From: Halichondria panicea
Taxonomy: Eukaryota; Porifera; Demospongiae; Suberitida; Halichondriidae
Direction: 5' to 3'
Length of the DNA stretch: 64,000 bases
Assembly (NCBI RefSeq): GCF_963675165.1
Contig: NC_087377.1
Coordinates: 12,572,632 to 12,636,631, forward strand
The notes under the pieces were generated by a model, which was given only the letters and a program-made list of their open reading frames with translations, was not told where the DNA came from and ran no database searches. Shown here in pieces: positions 1 to 11,507 of the stretch. The first letter of the stretch is position 1; each line of letters opens with the position of its first letter. A program made the translations under genes and the position numbers.

Positions 1-212
1 TCTGACGTCCACTCTCATCAACTTCAGTGAGATGAAGTCAGTGTCTGTACGTACTACATGCATGCATAATTATATAATAGCAATGTTACCTGTACGGCTG
101 TACTGCTACCAATTATTACAGTTGCATGCAATACAGCAGACAATCTCTGTTGCTGGTGAGTATATTAACACACAGATTTTTGTTGCACATGCTGCTGATT
201 GCATGTATAGGT

Positions 213-1105
213 AATTCAACCTCTCCATTAAACCCAAGAATATCATATCCCCCACTCAAAACCAGCTCAGCTCCCTCCTCTACTGGTGGTGTGTCTGTTG
301 TCATTTCTCCAACACCTCTCTCCGGATCACTATAGTCACCGTGGAGACCACCTCGGCACAGTTCAATATCTCCAACATTCCCTGTTGGACATGACCATCA
401 GACATGACCATCAGAGCAGTTAACTGTGCAATAGCCGTGACAACATGCATGATGATGATCCGTTCTATTGATCTATTCTGACCTCACCACTTACGTCTGA
501 ATCTCAAGTATAAGGTTCAATCACTGTCACTGTAATTACTAGTAATTACTAGTCCCCTCGTCTCAGATCTCACCTGTGGCTCTCCTGCTGCATCGTCTAG
601 AGGTAGTGTGGACGTCCGTGTTGGGACACCACCCTTCTCACTGGGTTCACAGGTCACCTACCACTGTGACAAGGGACTGTTCTTCCCTGATGTAAGGACC
701 AGCACATGCACTGATGTGGGGGTAGGGGAGAGTGGGTGGAGAATCTTGAGAGCTTGGGTGTGCAGGGAGAGGCCAGGTGAATGTATATTATAGCTGTGTT
801 GAGTCAGTGCATTTTGCAAATGTATATGCATTAATTTATGAAGTACACCTTTTGACAGCATACACAATTACCGTCGCATGCATTATCAATAATGTTTGAG
901 TGCAAACATGTACACAATTGAATCACTGCTTTGACTGTCAATAATAGTCAACTTTCTGCTTCTTCTTGCTGAGCACTGCAATGGTTGAACGAGACAGTGT
1001 TGGAGGGAACAGTGCTGACTTACCAGTGTGACAATGGACTCTCACTGACTGGACCCAACGCCATCACTTGCACTAATGCTGGAGTCTGGACTTCAAACTA
1101 ATTAT
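213..1105 (+). pseudogene. Receptor copy A: FN3 and two CCP exon remnants
   Basis: This is the 3' half of a copy of the local Ig/FN3/CCP receptor family. A decayed FN3 exon lies at about 213-465, with the family string STGGVSV and later indels. A CCP exon lies at 567-776, with family residues PPFSLGS, YHCDKGLF and TSTCTDV. It keeps phase (210 nt) but reads through a one-base loss in a G run and a compensating gain, so about 15 residues near its end are off frame. A partial third CCP exon (about 970-1100; YQCDNGLSLTGPN) is cut off where reverse transcriptase sequence starts. The Ig exon, the first CCP exon and the TM exon are absent here. The FN3 relic resembles the inverted relic at 35311-35575 more than the intact copies, so the two probably share an ancestor. 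It is almost certainly not functional. Confidence 0.75.
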
Positions 1106-2110
1106 ACACACACCATTGCCTCAGGAGGTAATTAGTTTGAACTATAGTAATAAGTCAATACTAGAGGAACATCTGATACAACATTGCCCAATCTCAACAA
1201 GGCAGTGGGGATTTATGCGTGCACGCTCAACTGTCTCTGCACTAATACAAGTTGTGGATGATTGGAGCAAAGCTATTGACAACAAAAGTGAGGTTGCTGT
1301 TGTTTTTCTGGACATACGTAAGGCATTTGATACAGTACCACATTTACCACTACTTCAAATAAACAGCTACCTCTTAAAGTGGCTTAAAAGTTACCTATTG
1401 AAGAGAAAGCAATTTGTAGTTGTGAATAGGCAAGCGTCTACCACTCTCCATGCTATGTCAGGTGTGCCTCAAGGATCAGTCTTAGGCCCATTGCTCTTTA
1501 TCATGTACATTAATAATGTCTCTGATGTAGTCTCAAGCGACACCCATCTAAATATGTTTGCAGATGACATGGCTATTTATAGAGTCATTAAATCCATTAA
1601 AGACTACGATACACTTCAGGAATATAGAGTCATTAAATCCATTAAAGACTACGATACAAATCAGGAATACATAAACAGTGTTGCTGCTTTCATGTCTGGC
1701 AAACACCTTCATTTCAACGCATCAAAATGTAAAGTGATGTTAATATCAAACAAGAGAAGTAGGTCCATCGAGCCACCCACATTTACAGTTAATGGCTTTT
1801 CCCTGGAGCGTGTGGAGACATTCAAGTATCTAGGAATCCAATTTTCATCGGATCTTTCTTGGCATTCCCACACTAAGGCACTTTGTAAGAAATCGAGAAA
1901 ACTTGTTGGACTGCTACACAGCAACTCATTCTCCCCCTACTGTTATGCTGAAACTATACAAATCTTTCATTAGACCAAATCTAGAGTATGCTTCAATTGT
2001 TTGGAACCCACACTTGAAATGCATTATCAAGGATTTGGAAAAAGTCCAGAAGTTTGCAATGAAGGTTTGCCTAAAGCAGTGGGACTATACTCTATCAGCT
2101 ATTTGAAACA
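1101..2110 (+). mobile_element. Non-LTR retrotransposon fragment (reverse transcriptase)
   Basis: An open frame at 1116-1973 encodes the middle of a LINE-type reverse transcriptase (jockey/CR1-like). Visible motifs are FLDIRKAFDTVPH, SGVPQGSVLGPLLF and the catalytic FADD. The conserved tail (KYLGIQFSSDLSWHSH, then RPNLEYASIVWNP) continues in another frame at 1903-2106, so a frameshift separates the two parts. No endonuclease domain and no complete 3' end are present, so it is dead on arrival or 5'-truncated and decayed. A few residues after the first motif are missing. A 45-nt in-frame direct repeat duplicates 15 codons just after FADD. It sits inside the third CCP exon of receptor copy A and is therefore one cause of that copy's loss. 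Confidence 0.85.
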
Positions 2111-2513
2111 AGCAGCATGCAGAATAGCTGCAATAATTGATTGCTGCTCCAGGCTGCTCTAAGCCACACCCACTTCGTGAGCTAGTTTATTCGTTATTCG
2201 AGCTCTGATAGCTAGCTACACTGAGTCTGATTGGGCAACTACCATTATAATTATGGAGATATTTGCTCAAACCACTTAGACAACAACTCAGTTAGATGCC
2301 CTTCCCTTTATGTGCTCCTGCTTAAGCGAAAGTAAATCATGGCGAAAGCATTAGCCCAGCGCAGTTTGTAACACTCGTTGTTCTGGCATTAATTTTGTTT
2401 ATACTTGTGTACGTTGACTTCAATAACATGACTTGTGGTTTTTCTGACTTCCTCAATAGAGGGTGTGTTCAATCATAGGTGATTGTTGTTGATGTATCTA
2501 GCTAGCTCCTGCA
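2107..2513. other. Intergenic spacer before receptor copy B
   Basis: I see no gene here. The last 100 bases (phrase gtggtttttctgacttcctc) also occur next to the first exon of the minus-strand receptor copies at about 34090 and 39390. It is therefore conserved 5' flank of the receptor family and may hold its promoter. No TATA box is clear. Confidence 0.4.
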
Positions 2514-4517
2514 ATGCAAGTACAGACAGTTCTTATTATCAGCATCCAGCTGTTTTCTTTTGCTGCAGGTAAGTTATAATACATATACATACATGCATGT
2601 TCACTGGAACACACATTTTTACAGCCACTCTGACATCCACCTCCACTGTGGCTTGTCCTGATGACACGGTCACCTTCACCTGCATTCTGCCTGGTAGCTT
2701 CATACAATGGAGGGCCATGCAAGGCCAAGTATCTTTGTTCAGCATATCGTTGGATACTAGCAACACTGATGAGACACGTGGTAATCCAGCATTCCGAGGT
2801 GTTCTTACTGACTCCAGTGGACCTCTCACTGCCACTCTCACCTCACTGTCTGAGGCCTCCATTGTAGAGGGTACTATGGTGGAGTGTGTGGGAGAGAACT
2901 CACGAGAGGGTCCTCTCACTATCACTGTGGCTGGTGAGTTCTTTGTTTGGAACATAACATTGTGGAACAAGTATCACTGATACACCCATAGATCCACCCT
3001 CTCCTCCACTCAACCCACGAGTATCCTCCACTTTAAATCAACCCAGTTCCTCTAATATCTCTCTGAATTGGGACCCTCCTTCCTCTACTGGTGGTGTGTC
3101 CGTCATGTATGTCCTCACCATCTCCCCAACACCTCTCTCCGAGTCACCAGTCACCGTGGAGACAACCTCTGCACAGATCACTGTCCTATATAACATTCCT
3201 TACAATGTAACCACCAGAGCTGTCAACTGTGCTGGAATGAGTCAAGAAGTCTAATTGTGGATCTTAGTAAGCCATTCCATGGTCGTAATTATTATAACAC
3301 ATGCATGTATATATTGTACTCTTTCTCAGTTTTGTGCCCCACACCGTCTACTGCTGCTGGTGTGACCATCACCAACACACCTCCTGTCACTATTGGTGGA
3401 TCCATGCTCACCTTCACTTGCGGTGGACCCAATGAAGTGATAACCTCAACCTGTGGCAGTAGTGGGTGGTCTCCTGACCCTGGGACCTTCGACTGTGGCA
3501 CCCCAGTTACAGGTATCATACATGGGAAACTAACTCTCTAAAAGGAATGTTGATCTCATGCATTAGATCGATCCCCCATCAGTCACCTGTGGCTCTCCAA
3601 CTGCACCATCCAGAGGCAGTGTGGACATCAGTGGAGGGACACCACCCTTCTCACTGGGTTCAGAGGTCACCTTCCACTGTAATGAGGGACTGTTCCTCCC
3701 TAATGTGAGGACCAGCACATGCACTGATGTGGGGGTAGGGGAGAGTGGGTGGAGAATCCCGGGAGCTTGGTGTGCAGGGAGAGGCCAGGTGAAATGTAGC
3801 TGTTTAGAAGCTTGATTTTTCTGTCAAAAAAGTTGTTTATGTGACTGCATGCATGTGTACAATTGTACTGCCTTTGTTCCACATGTCATTTCTTAGTATT
3901 CTGCAATGGCAGGTCATTAATGGGTGCTCATGTTGAGCTGATGAGATACAAAGATGTATACTCACAGTTATTTTCTGACCGTCCCTATATATATAGTCAA
4001 CTGCACTGTACCTGCTGAGCCGTGCAATGGTGCTATATTGGACTATGAGAGGTTGAATGAGACAGTGTTGGAGGGAACAGTGCTGACTTACCAGTGTGAC
4101 AATGGATTCTCACTGACTGGACCCAACACCATCACTTGCACTAATGCTGGAGTCTGGAGTACTAAGCCTGAGGCAATCGTGTGTGTACTTATGACTGAAG
4201 GTGATGAGCTTTGTAATATTGTATACTATCTACTATCTCATTTCACAGTTTCTACTATCGCTCCCTTGTTCTCCACTTCTGCAACTGTCGCTATCAGTGT
4301 GGTCATCACTTTAATTGTCACTCTAGTCATTGGATTCCTCACTGGACTCCTAGTGATGCATCTTTTCTCTCGTAAGAAGGCAGTGTACTTCCCGGCAACT
4401 GAAGGACAAGCTAACGCAGCGTCCACTACACCAGTTGGTCCTGTTTATGAGGAAATGTCACCCAAAGAGGACATTGAACTCAACACAAACCAGGCGTACG
4501 GACCATTAGGACTGTGA
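2514..4517 (+). pseudogene. Receptor copy B: Ig-FN3-CCP3-TM gene with two frame breaks
   Basis: Seven exons with GT-AG borders are readable: 2514-2568 (signal peptide MQVQTVLIISIQLFSFAA), 2625-2933 (Ig-like, VACPDDTVTFTC to MVECVGENS), 2992-3266 (FN3), 3330-3512 (CCP, TFTCGGPN), 3583-3788 (CCP), 3997-4200 (CCP, LTYQCDNGF) and 4249-4517 (TM plus tail with VYEEM and AYGPLGL). All intended junctions are phase 1. The FN3 exon is 275 nt where intact copies have 276; the missing base brings a TAA at 3252-3254. The second CCP exon lacks one G in a G run, so its last third is off frame. The 5' part of that exon also carries extra bases, bypassed by an acceptor at 3581-3582. Start choice: first ATG, giving a signal peptide matching other copies. 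Either a recent pseudogene or a gene hit by two sequence errors. Confidence 0.85.
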
Positions 4518-5195
4518 CAGTTGTTCACTCTTAATTTTAATACAATAGCATTCAATAATGCGATCATTCTGGCATTTCGTTTGTTTATAGACCTATGCAT
4601 AGACTCGCTATAGTTTAATATACATTTGTAGATAGTGTTAATTAATGCCTATAATTCTAATACTAATCATAATTATATAGATTGTCTCATGCAATGACAT
4701 CTATATATCCCTATATGATTAATATACAGGTTATAATTATTTTTTGCTGTAAAACCTTATAATGTGGTTTTTCTGACTTCCTCAATCAGACTGAAATAGA
4801 ATAAAGTGGTGTGTTTCTTTATGCCTATGAACCAAGTGATCAAACTCGACAGTTATTATAACTACGCCTTATTTACTGATTCAGTCCGTATCCTAGGTGA
4901 TGTCCAGTAATTATATTATATAATTACTTCCCCCAGGCACTATTCTTATAATCTACTTCCTCAGCAGATTTGAATTGATATGATGCATCTTGACAAAATT
5001 TGGTACATTGCACACAATAAAATTTAAAAATGTTGTGTAAGCTTAGCGCTTGACAGTATTGAACTGAACTAGCTGAAGCCTGTAATCAAATTCTTGCTCT
5101 GTGCTTTCTCAGTAGTCAAGGCTGTGGCTCAGAAGTAGACAATTACAAGTAGACTGTGGTGTTGTTGACAATAACAGACTAGTTCAGAGCTACAG

Positions 5196-5230
5196 TACAG
5201 GTAGCTAGCTAGCTAGCTAGCTACCTGTAC
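5196..5230. repeat. GCTA microsatellite inside a perfect palindrome
   Basis: About five GCTA units are flanked by gtacaggta on the left and its reverse complement tacctgtac on the right. The whole 35-bp stretch is therefore self-complementary. Confidence 0.8.
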
Positions 5231-5450
5231 AAACCTCACAGCTGCATTTAGTGGTGGGCGGGTCTGGTCAAAGTTTATGCATGGCTTCCAGCTAGCTGAA
5301 CCTAGCTAGCTCTCATGTAGCTCCACAGTAGTACTGCTAGTTCTATGCCTGTAACTGTTCTAACTGCATAATTCTGAGGCTGTGAGAGCAAGTTTTACTG
5401 TCTCCACTGATGTTCAAATGACTGTTTTGCTGTTTTTGCAGTAAATAAAT

Positions 5451-5567
5451 CAGTTGTTGACTGGTTGCCTAGTAATTATGGTTTATAAACAACCTCAGCC
5501 TCGGGCTGCGCCCTCGGCATTGGTTGTTTATAAGCCATAATTACTAGTCAACCAGTCAATAACTATA
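5451..5567. repeat. Foldback repeat with about 44-bp arms
   Basis: Left arm about 5451-5494 (ttgttgactggttgc, then attatggtttataaac) is answered by an inverted right arm about 5522-5567. The loop holds a GC-rich core (gggctgcgccctcgg) like the loops of the palindromes at 22155-22332 and 24589-24756. All three may belong to one class of hairpin element. Confidence 0.75.
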
Positions 5568-6248
5568 ACTCGGTGTGCGGTAGTATGTGCATAACACCCT
5601 AGCTTTCAGCTATTGTTTTCCTTGCAACTTTCATTATTATTCATTGAGACAATGTAAACAATACATGTAGCACTGCATCTGTTCGCATAAACTGATGAAC
5701 AAATAACAACAATTAATTATACAACTGCATGTTACTGTTCTGTCAGACTTGTCCATCCTGCAGCAAAAATAAATCACAGTACAATAAGTATTTGTAAGAA
5801 AAACAATTAATATTATTAACGTGTGGTGCAAGCTGCGCTGTGCTAATGCCTAGCTCTCGCCATGTTTTGCTTCACTCAAAAAGTATTAGAGGGTACACAT
5901 ATATAAGAGGTAGACTCGGGGGAGTGGCTGAAGTGACTAAATTTAAATGTACATGCATAGGTAAAGTCATCCTAAGCCTAAGCTTAATGAGCAGAGAATT
6001 GAGTTTATGTGTTCATAGAAAGTTTTATGCAGTAAACTGCAAAGACTCACGTTTGATTGTGTTGTTCTCTTCTCCCTCCGAGGATCATAAAACTTAGTGT
6101 CCTAATTGATATTGAATAGCTCAGCAACATTATTATCCAATCTACCACAGAAACCAATATCAACATTGACAAGTTGACAGCACGTTCCCGAGCTTCTAAA
6201 GCTGCTATTGCTAGATCTAGCTAGGTACATCAACGCTCGCACCACAAC

Positions 6249-8359
6249 ATGGTTGAATTTTGGATTAAGATGGCCTTGATACTTCAAAGCCTGTACAAAA
6301 CGGCAAGTGCAAGTAAGAATACAGTATTAAATTAATTAAATGCATGCATAATTATGCAGATTCTGCTTTGATGTCTAGCGCTGGTGATGGCTTGGCCTGC
6401 CCCACTATCTCAGTGGTATTCACCTGCTCTGTTAATAGAAGAAGTTCACTTTTGTGGGAAGTGGATCCTCCACCTGGCGTGGTTACTGCGCAGTTGACAC
6501 AAGTGGTGTCTTCTGCTTCTACTGAGCTATTACAAATAGGGGTAGAAGGTTTCATGTTTCAAGCAGCTAGAACTGAATTCAGTAGTAATAGCCTCACCTC
6601 TACCCTCACCACAGTCACGGAGGTGTCCTTGCTGAACGGCACCGTTGTGCGTTGTATTGGAGAAGCAACAGAATCCCTAACAATCATCGTTGCAGGTGAG
6701 ACATATAGCCTCATAATCAGTATATACAATGATTCTCAGTCTTACAGAGCCACCTACTTCTCCATCTGCTCCAACGGTAATTTCACAACAAAACCAACCC
6801 AGTTCCTCTATTATCACTCTGGACTAGGACTCCCCCTCCTCTACTGGTGGTGTGTCTGTCAGGTATGTCCTCACCATCTCTCCAACACCTCTCTCTGGGT
6901 CACCAGTCACCGTGGAGACCACCTCAGCACAGATCACTGTTTCCTACAACACTCCCTACACATGTGACAATCAGAGCTGTCAACTGTGCTGGCTCTAGTA
7001 CTGATGTGATGGTGATGATTCCTTTTATTGGTTAGATATTACACGTATACTAGAATCACTGTTGGTTAGATATTACACGTACTAGCTTCACTGTAATTTA
7101 ATCTGCTGCAGTTACCTGCCCCTCCAACCCAACACCTGCCGATCGAGTGACCATTAATAGTGCTCCACCACTGCCTGCACTAGTAGGATCAACTCTTAGC
7201 TTCACTTGCAATGGACAGATGGTACCAGCAACCTGTGAGAGTAATGGACGATGGTCACCTGACCCCACCACATACGTTTGTCTCTCAGGTAGGTATATTC
7301 ACTGTCATGACTGTATACTATAGTCTTTTCTCAGATCTCACCTGTGGCTCTCCTGCTGCACCATCCAATGGCAGTGTGGACGTCAGTGGTAGGACACCAC
7401 CCTTCTCACTGGGTTCAGAGGTCACCTATCACTGTGACGATGGACTGTTCCCCCTTGATGTGAGGACAGAGTGGGGAGAGTGGGTGGAGAATCCTGGGAG
7501 CTTGGTGTGCAGGGAGAGGCCAGGTGAAATGTAGTTGGGCAAATATTTAGGCTTCCCAAACCACACTGGTAAGTGTGATAACAGATAAGCCTCTAGAGTG
7601 GGTGGCGTTGGGTTTTTTTAGAGTTTCACAAAAGCATCCTTGAAGCATGTAAATAAGTTGGCTTGGCCTTGGTTTAGAGGCATAACTAAAAGTTATTTCT
7701 GCAATGTAAAATTGTATTATGTATGTACACCGCCTTTGTTCCACACTTCTTAATTACATGTATTCAATGGCAGGTTATTGGATGCTCGTGTTGAGCTGAT
7801 TGAGATACAAACATGTACTCATAGTCATTTTTTCTGACCGTCCCTATAGTCAACTGCACCCTTCCTACTGAGCCTTGCAATGGTGCTATAGTTGAGTATG
7901 AGAGGTTGAACGAGACAGTGTTGGAGGGAACAGTGCTGACCTACCAGTGTGACAATGGATTCTCACTGACTGGACCCAACACCATCACTTGCACTAATGC
8001 TGGAGTCTGGAGCACTGAGCCTGAGGCAATCATGTGTGTAGGTCAGTAATTGTTTGCTATCCCAAAATTAATACAGTCATATCTCACAGTTTCTACTGTC
8101 GCTCCCTTGTTCTCCACTTCTGCAACTGTCGCTATCAGTGTGGTCATCACTTTCATTGTCACTCTAGTCGTTGGATTCCTCACTGGACTGCTAGTGATGT
8201 ATCTTTTCTTTCGTAAGAAAGCAGTGTACTTCCCCAGCAACTGAAGGACAAACTAACGCAGCGTCCACTGCACCAGCTGGTCCTGTTTATGAGAAGGTGT
8301 CACCCAAAGAGGAGATTGAACTCAACACAAACCAGGCGTATGGACCATTAGGACTGTGA
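6249..8359 (+). pseudogene. Receptor copy C: divergent Ig-FN3-CCP3-TM gene, decayed
   Basis: Exons: 6249-6312 (signal-like MVEFWIKMALILQSLYKTAS), 6360-6695 (Ig-like; ACPTISVVFTCSV, LLWEVDPPPG, VVRCIGEA), 6748-about 7030 (FN3), 7112-7288 (CCP; VTCPSNPTPADR, SFTCNGQ), 7335-7532 (CCP), 7850-8041 (CCP), 8090 onward (TM and tail). The Ig and first CCP exons are clearly more diverged from B, D and E than the other exons, as if from a different paralog. Lesions: TAG at 6825-6827 replacing the FN3 tryptophan codon; one inserted base near 6960; loss of about 20 bases with a cysteine in the second CCP; one inserted base near 8232 that ends the tail early at 8244. Intact-looking tail sequence still follows to 8359. 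With four lesions a true pseudogene is likely. Confidence 0.8.
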
Positions 8360-9039
8360 AACTCGTTCACTCTTTATAAATAGCATTCAACAACTTATAA
8401 TTATAGAGGTTGTAAACCTCCCAACCACGAGGGCGTAGCCCAAGTTATAGATCTATGTGGTTTTTCTCTCAATCAGAAAATTGAGTACACGTGTTTTTTC
8501 TTCATGAACCAAGTGATCAATCAAGCTCAGCATGCAGTTATTAATTATGCCTCGATGTGCGGTAATAATAATTTATTATACCCTAGCTTTCAGTATAATT
8601 ATAAATTGTTATTTGCAACTTTCATAAAATAATAATGGCATTGTTTATATTCAGCATCGGATATGTATAATTGAGAACAATGCAAACAATAGCTGCATCT
8701 GTTCACATAATTATTTAAACTGATGAACAAAGAGTAAACGTACACATAATTATATTGCTTCAAATGTAAGAAAAACAACAAGCTATATAATTGTACATTG
8801 TATACTGTTCTTTCAGACTTGTCAAGATTCCTGCAGCAAAATATGGAACATCAGGACATAAAGATCTGGCATGAAGTTAGGATATTAATTAAGCAATAAT
8901 AATGCCGAAGTAGAAAGGAGGAGAGAGTGGCTGAAGGGATCGAATGTACATAGGTAAAGTCGTCCTAAGCCTAATTAAGCTTAATAAGCAGGACTTTGAT
9001 TGTAATGTAGTAAACGATAGACATTACGCAAAGACTCAC
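8360..9039. other. Intergenic 3' flank of receptor copy C
   Basis: AT-rich sequence without a supported gene. It repeats the flank seen at 5570-6080 and (inverted) 31070-31660: the phrases accaagtgatcaa, catctgttcacataa and aaagtcgtcctaagc recur. This shared flank ties receptor copies to the adjacent HEAT-gene exons. Confidence 0.5.
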
Positions 9040-9362
9040 ATTGGATTATGTTGTTTTATTCTCCCTCTGAGGATCATTCTCCCCAGCAGCTGACAGAAGA
9101 GTGAAGTGAGACAGTCCACTCCAGCAAACTGCACCAGGCATTGTCACTGCTCTGTGAGGGGGGGGGGGGGTGCATGTAAATAACTGTATGTAGATCTACA
9201 TCATCAATATTGAAATAGCTAGGAAACAAGGACACAAAGTGTTTCTATACCATTGAAAGTAATGGCTCCTACACAGTCCTAACAACTCACCAGTCAGTCC
9301 ATAGAAGATGCAGCTCGAGGTGTCTCTTAAACACTCCCTCACCCAGCGACTTGGGCAGGCAA
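9040..9362 (-). pseudogene. HEAT-repeat gene, two exons of an inverted copy
   Basis: Two minus-strand exon-like blocks with splice borders: 9291-9362 (CLPKSLGEGVFKRHLELHLL in the best frame) and 9040-9151. The second is the inverted counterpart of the + strand exon 30819-30928 (DNALVQSAGVDCLTSLCQL) but 2 nt longer, so its frame is doubtful. HEAT-like alpha-helical pairs are suggested by the pattern of leucines. Further pieces of the same gene lie inverted at 10020-10258. A run of ten G and one of about seventeen G lie nearby (9161-9170, about 9450-9467). I do not recognise the gene family beyond HEAT character. Confidence 0.5.
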
Positions 9363-9544
9363 CTGTGGACAGAGAAAGGGAGAGAAAAACATTAAACACA
9401 CTCGAAAAGAAGTGAGAGAGAGAATTTCAAGTTGAGAAGGGAACTGAAGGGGGGGGGGGGGGGGGGGTACAATACTTATACTCTGGCCTCAATTTACATC
9501 ACACACAAGCTGTACTCAACACTGAATACTTAGATTACGGTGGC

Positions 9545-10018
9545 CCTGAGCGCTACTAGTATAGTTCACCTTAGCTACTTAATAGTTCAACTACCTTAGC
9601 TACTTCGAAGTTGACCCGGCTTTGAACTGTATGTTAATTCTGTAGCCATGCTCGACTACATAGCGACCCACTACATACTGATATACAGGTACTGAGGACT
9701 ATCTGCAGCCGGTCAGTTCTACCCTATTGGTAACAGCAATGCAATTAAGACAAGAGTACCACACCATGCAGAACCCCATTGTTAAGTACAGAATTTTGAC
9801 AATTGTGCGTTGGTAAGTAGATGATGGAGATATAGGCCAGAACACGCATGCTTCACACCTTCAGCACACCACTTGAAGTCATACTCAAAGCCATGTAGCT
9901 ATAGTTATGATCACCAAGCATAGTTTAAAGGTCACCAACTACACCAACTTCGAAAGGTTAAGTAGCTAAGGTAGTTGAACTATCAAGTAGCTAAGGTGAA
10001 CTACTAGTAGCACTCAGT
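9545..10018. mobile_element. MITE with about 70-bp inverted ends
   Basis: Left end 9545-9615 (ttcaccttagctactt, ttcaactaccttagctact) is the inverse of right end 9946-10018. The centre has no coding capacity. It lies inside the inverted HEAT-gene copy, separating its exon pieces. The transposon superfamily is not clear to me; a target duplication was not resolved. Confidence 0.75.
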
Positions 10019-10258
10019 GCCCCCATACTTGGATCCTTGCGCGTCACTATAGTGACCACCATCACATGTACCACATGCACATCTACAAAAGACCCTTATC
10101 ACACACATCTTTGTACATGATCAGTACACCTAATCTACACAACATCATCATACCTTTATCCCATACCCCACTACACCCTCAATCACATAGCATATCCACA
10201 CACATCACACACCCTCACCCTTCTCCACGGCTCTCCTGATTTGTAATAGTGTGAGTCC
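10019..10258 (-). pseudogene. HEAT-repeat gene, inverted fragment (exon end plus intron)
   Basis: Reverse complement of the sequence around 27425-27600 and 29860-30060: end of the exon encoding the GGCMDS..KPGEPWEKSE region followed by its intron. The rest of the exon is missing. It marks how far the mirrored receptor-plus-HEAT block extends, since the next gene (10354) belongs to another family. Confidence 0.6.
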
Positions 10259-10353
10259 ACACATCATCCAGTACAACTGCTGAGTACAGCTTTAGGATCG
10301 GTGAGTACGTAATGGCTTGAAATTATGCTGTGCACAACTTCCCTCTCATGCAG

Positions 10354-11047
10354 GTGGCTGTCCTGTGTTGACTAACCCCATGAATGGAGCCTTTGGACCA
10401 GTCTTCAGCAGATTATCAGGATCCACAGTAACCATCCAGTGTGACGCTGGATATATATCTGCTATTGCTATGGTGACATGTGATGATGCACTGATGTGGA
10501 GTCCAGACTCTGAGGCTATTGAGTGTACATTACTACCCACACTCCCTCCCACAACTCGTGAGTTGAGTTCTTGGTTTTTACAAAACTTATTATGTTTTCA
10601 CCTCATAGCTCCAATGAACTGCACAGTTCCACTATCCTCACCACGGAATGGCACCATCAGTGATCATTCAGTACCAGCTATTCCTGGTACTTATGTGACC
10701 TTCCAGTGTGACGCTGGACTGTTCCCTGGGGGGATAATGACTGCCACCTGTCTAGCTACGGGAGAGTGGGACAGGATCCCGGGGGAGATCGTCTGCAGAA
10801 ATGATTCCAGTAAGTGACTTCATTATTCATGAACATCCTCCATTTTGTGTATACCCAGTTTCGTGTGTCCTGCCTGCCCATCCACTCAATGGAGCTTTAC
10901 TCAACACCACGTCTCAGAACACTAACTTGACTGAAGGTTCAGTCTTTACCTTCCAATGTGATCCTGGGTTCTCACCGGTGGGTGCAGTGACTGTCACTTG
11001 TAACAACTCTGGTCTCTGGGATCCTGACCCAGCTCTATTGGAGTGTT
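10354..11047 (+). CDS. CCP (sushi) domain receptor, three intact exons, ends unknown
   Basis: Three exons each encode one CCP module, all phase 1 to 1: 10354-10557 (GCPVLTNPMNGAF, VTIQCDAGY, AIECTLL), 10609-10809 (NCTVPLSSPRNGT, VTFQCDAGLF, GEWDRIPGEIVC) and 10859-11047 (SCVLPAHPLNGALL, FTFQCDPGFS, GLWDPDPALLEC). Cysteines and the tryptophan of each module are in place. CCP modules mediate extracellular binding. No signal-peptide exon is seen upstream and no TM exon directly downstream. A decayed second set of the same exons lies at 17713-18204, followed by a TM-like exon and tyrosine-rich tail exons to 22641. These three exons may splice to that tail across a 7-kb intron filled with insertions, or may be an orphaned duplicate. 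Distinct from the A-G receptor family. Confidence 0.75.
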
Positions 11048-11507
11048 GTACGTAGATCTACGCATATGAGTAGTCATAAACTAGCTGGTACAACGATATA
11101 CGTACCGTAAATGCGCAAAAATTTCAAGGCATGCACTTACAAATGTACCAGAAACACTCCCAGGCCACGCCTTTAATCTTTGCACGTTATAGCAGATAAA
11201 TTAGCAAAATTAAGCCCCTCGAAAATTTGGCACTGTACTATATAGCTCAAGGTACATTTGTATACAGTAGACTCTCGCTATTCTGGCTCTCTGAAGTATG
11301 GCCACCCCGATATATACCTGCATGCCATTTGGTTTGGCACAGATTGCACAAAACTCACCCTGAAATGCGGCCACTCGCTATATTCCGTGTACTGGCTGCC
11401 CCTCACTAGGTTTCAATGTACGTTTATTACGGCCGGATACGATGTTTTGGGTGTGGTTTGGCAGATAAAATTGGATTACACTTAAATATAAGAGCAGAAT
11501 AATTTAT
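11048..11507. repeat. Decayed MITE fragments
   Basis: Positions about 11104-11237 match a degenerate copy of the element at 51365-51594 (shared phrases cacgcctttaatctttgcacgttatagcag and aattaagcccctcgaaaattt, broken by substitutions). At 11267 a second fragment starts with acagtagactctcgctattc, a type of terminus common in pogo/Tigger-like elements. No gene is supported. Confidence 0.5.

Larger units (their letters stand above)
4518..6248. other. Intergenic region between receptor copies B and C
   Basis: It begins with the 3' flank of copy B. From about 5570 to 6085 it matches the 3' flanks found near 8500-9060 and, inverted, 31070-31660. The last part (about 6042-6085) is a short minus-strand remnant of a HEAT-gene exon (compare 30890-30935), so the flank ends at a duplication breakpoint. 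A GCTA microsatellite palindrome (5196-5230) and a foldback repeat (5451-5567) are annotated separately. No protein-coding gene is supported. Confidence 0.55.

Noticed and set aside
1116-1973. Intact retrotransposon gene
   Set aside because: The frame breaks before the C-terminal part, an internal segment is missing, a 45-bp duplication follows the active site and no endonuclease is present.
9161-9467. Poly-G runs as functional G-quadruplex elements
   Set aside because: Simple homopolymers in a decayed duplicated region; nothing else suggests function.
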